Shown here: positions 14,818-15,629 of the stretch, in pieces
Layout of the letters: each line of letters starts with the position of its first letter
Position numbering within the stretch: the stretch's first letter is position 1
DNA from: Bacteroidales bacterium
GTDB taxonomy: Bacteria > Bacteroidota > Bacteroidia > Bacteroidales > VadinHA17
Length of the DNA: 15,629 nt
Assembly: GCA_003155705.1 (NCBI GenBank)
Contig: PMEC01000162.1
Location: 8,810 to 24,438, forward strand
Direction of reading: 5' to 3'
The notes under the pieces: model-generated
Told to the model about the DNA's origin: nothing
Database searches by the model: none
What the model saw: the letters and a program-made list of their open reading frames with translations, nothing else
Made by a program: the position numbers and the translations under genes

Positions 14818-15629
14818 TTAAAAGGTAACACCCAGGTTCATTAAGAAATGTTCAACAATAGGGCCCAATGCCAGTGGAGGAAAAAAGGTCAACCCCCCGA
14901 CAATAAGAATTATGCCGATCAATAACAATACGAATAACCAGTTATCTGTATTAAAAGTACCTGATGAAACCGGGGTGATCTTTTTCTTTGCCATACTTCC
15001 TGCGACGGCCATTACCGGTACGATTATTCCAAAACGTCCTATAAGCATACCAAATCCAATCATCAGATCGTAAAAAACAGTGTTTGCGTTAAGGCCTGCA
15101 AAAGCGCTTCCATTGTTTCCGGCAGCCGAACTGAAAGCATAAAGTATTTCAGAAAGCCCATGTGGCCCGGCATTATTGAGACCCGCTAGCCCTGCAGGTA
15201 CCGAACAGGCAATTGCTGAAAATAATTTGATGACGATACTTGGAGCTAAGATTGCAATAATGACCATTTTCATCTCAAAGGCTTCCACTTTCTTACCCAG
15301 GTATTCAGGTGTTCTGCCAACCATGAGGCCTGCAATAAAAACGGTAAGAATGATAAAAATTATTATTCCATATAATCCGGAGCCTACCCCTCCAAAAATG
15401 ATTTCACCAAGCATCAGGTTGAACATGGCAATCATCCCTGATAATGGAGATAAGCTGTCATGCATGGCATTAACGGAACCATTAGATGTAACCGTTGTCG
15501 TTACGGACCACAGGACACTGTTCATCACTCCGAAGCGGGTTTCCTTTCCTTCCATGTTACCCGAAACATTCAGCACATTGTTATGACCATACTCTGACCA
15601 GAGAGATATTGCAAGTCCCATCGCAAACA
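14818..15629 (-). CDS. kdpA: KdpA, K+-binding channel subunit, C-terminal part (cut by window edge)
   Basis: The reading frame is open to the right edge, so the visible 269 whole codons are about the C-terminal half of a family of about 560 residues. The methionine at 15621 is internal, since conserved sequence continues upstream of it. Typical KdpA blocks are present: [20 protein letters not shown], the P-loop-like [20 protein letters not shown], and [15 protein letters not shown] containing the last selectivity-filter region. Several hydrophobic membrane segments alternate with these blocks. KdpA is related to Trk/Ktr-type channels and binds K+ for import powered by KdpB. As the first visible gene of the operon, its own start and the promoter lie outside the window. 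Confidence 0.96.
   Translation of the reverse strand, partial: FAMGLAISLWSEYGHNNVLNVSGNMEGKETRFGVMNSVLWSVTTTVTSNGSVNAMHDSLSPLSGMIAMFNLMLGEIIFGGVGSGLYGIIIFIILTVFIAGLMVGRTPEYLGKKVEAFEMKMVIIAILAPSIVIKLFSAIACSVPAGLAGLNNAGPHGLSEILYAFSSAAGNNGSAFAGLNANTVFYDLMIGFGMLIGRFGIIVPVMAVAGSMAKKKITPVSSGTFNTDNWLFVLLLIGIILIVGGLTFFPPLALGPIVEHFLMNLGVTF

Noticed and set aside
15176..15586. Open frame of 136 codons on the plus strand
   Set aside because: It is antisense to conserved KdpA sequence, and its composition is that of a reversed membrane-protein gene.

Overview
The window looks like an AT-rich chromosomal segment from a member of the Bacteroidota. The reasons are the overall gene repertoire, the lack of obvious Shine-Dalgarno sequences, and two promoter-like sites that match the Bacteroidota -7 consensus TAnnTTTG. 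No rRNA, tRNA, CRISPR array, transposase or phage gene was seen. Protein-coding genes fill most of the window. The largest gene-free gap is 245 bases (3742-3986), so no stretch over 300 bases lacks a gene.

Region 1 (1-4832, all minus strand) looks like part of a uronic-acid polysaccharide degradation locus. In transcription order it holds a Tat-exported sugar isomerase/epimerase-like TIM barrel, a secreted heparinase II/III-type polysaccharide lyase, a secreted CE15 glucuronoyl esterase-like hydrolase 18 bases after it, and the N-terminal third of a YiaK/DlgD-type 2,3-diketo-L-gulonate reductase cut by the window edge. Two structured GC-rich repeat elements sit in the gaps, at 376-462 and 3854-3954. 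The first could form two mutually exclusive RNA hairpins ahead of the reductase gene.

Region 2 (4833-8686) is a mixed housekeeping block. A 198-base divergent intergenic region with five TTATAA-centred sites leads to an AmrS-type radical SAM enzyme on the plus strand. That gene's 3' end overlaps a small conserved hypothetical gene on the minus strand. A class IV PLP aminotransferase is divergent from a DnaQ-like exonuclease/GIY-YIG endonuclease fusion, which also carries a UvrC-like four-cysteine cluster.

Region 3 (8729-15629, minus strand) is a high-affinity potassium uptake operon in the order kdpA (partial), kdpB, kdpC, kdpD, kdpE. KdpA, B and C form the ATP-driven K+ pump. KdpD and KdpE are the sensor kinase and response regulator that normally control it. 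The genes are tightly packed, with a start/stop overlap between kdpC and kdpD. The kdp promoter and any kdpF lie beyond the right edge.

No clearly new defence or mobile system is present. The most interesting points are the exonuclease/GIY-YIG/four-cysteine fusion, the switchable hairpin element before the YiaK-like gene, a c-di-AMP-type motif in KdpD, and the uronate-degradation gene set.
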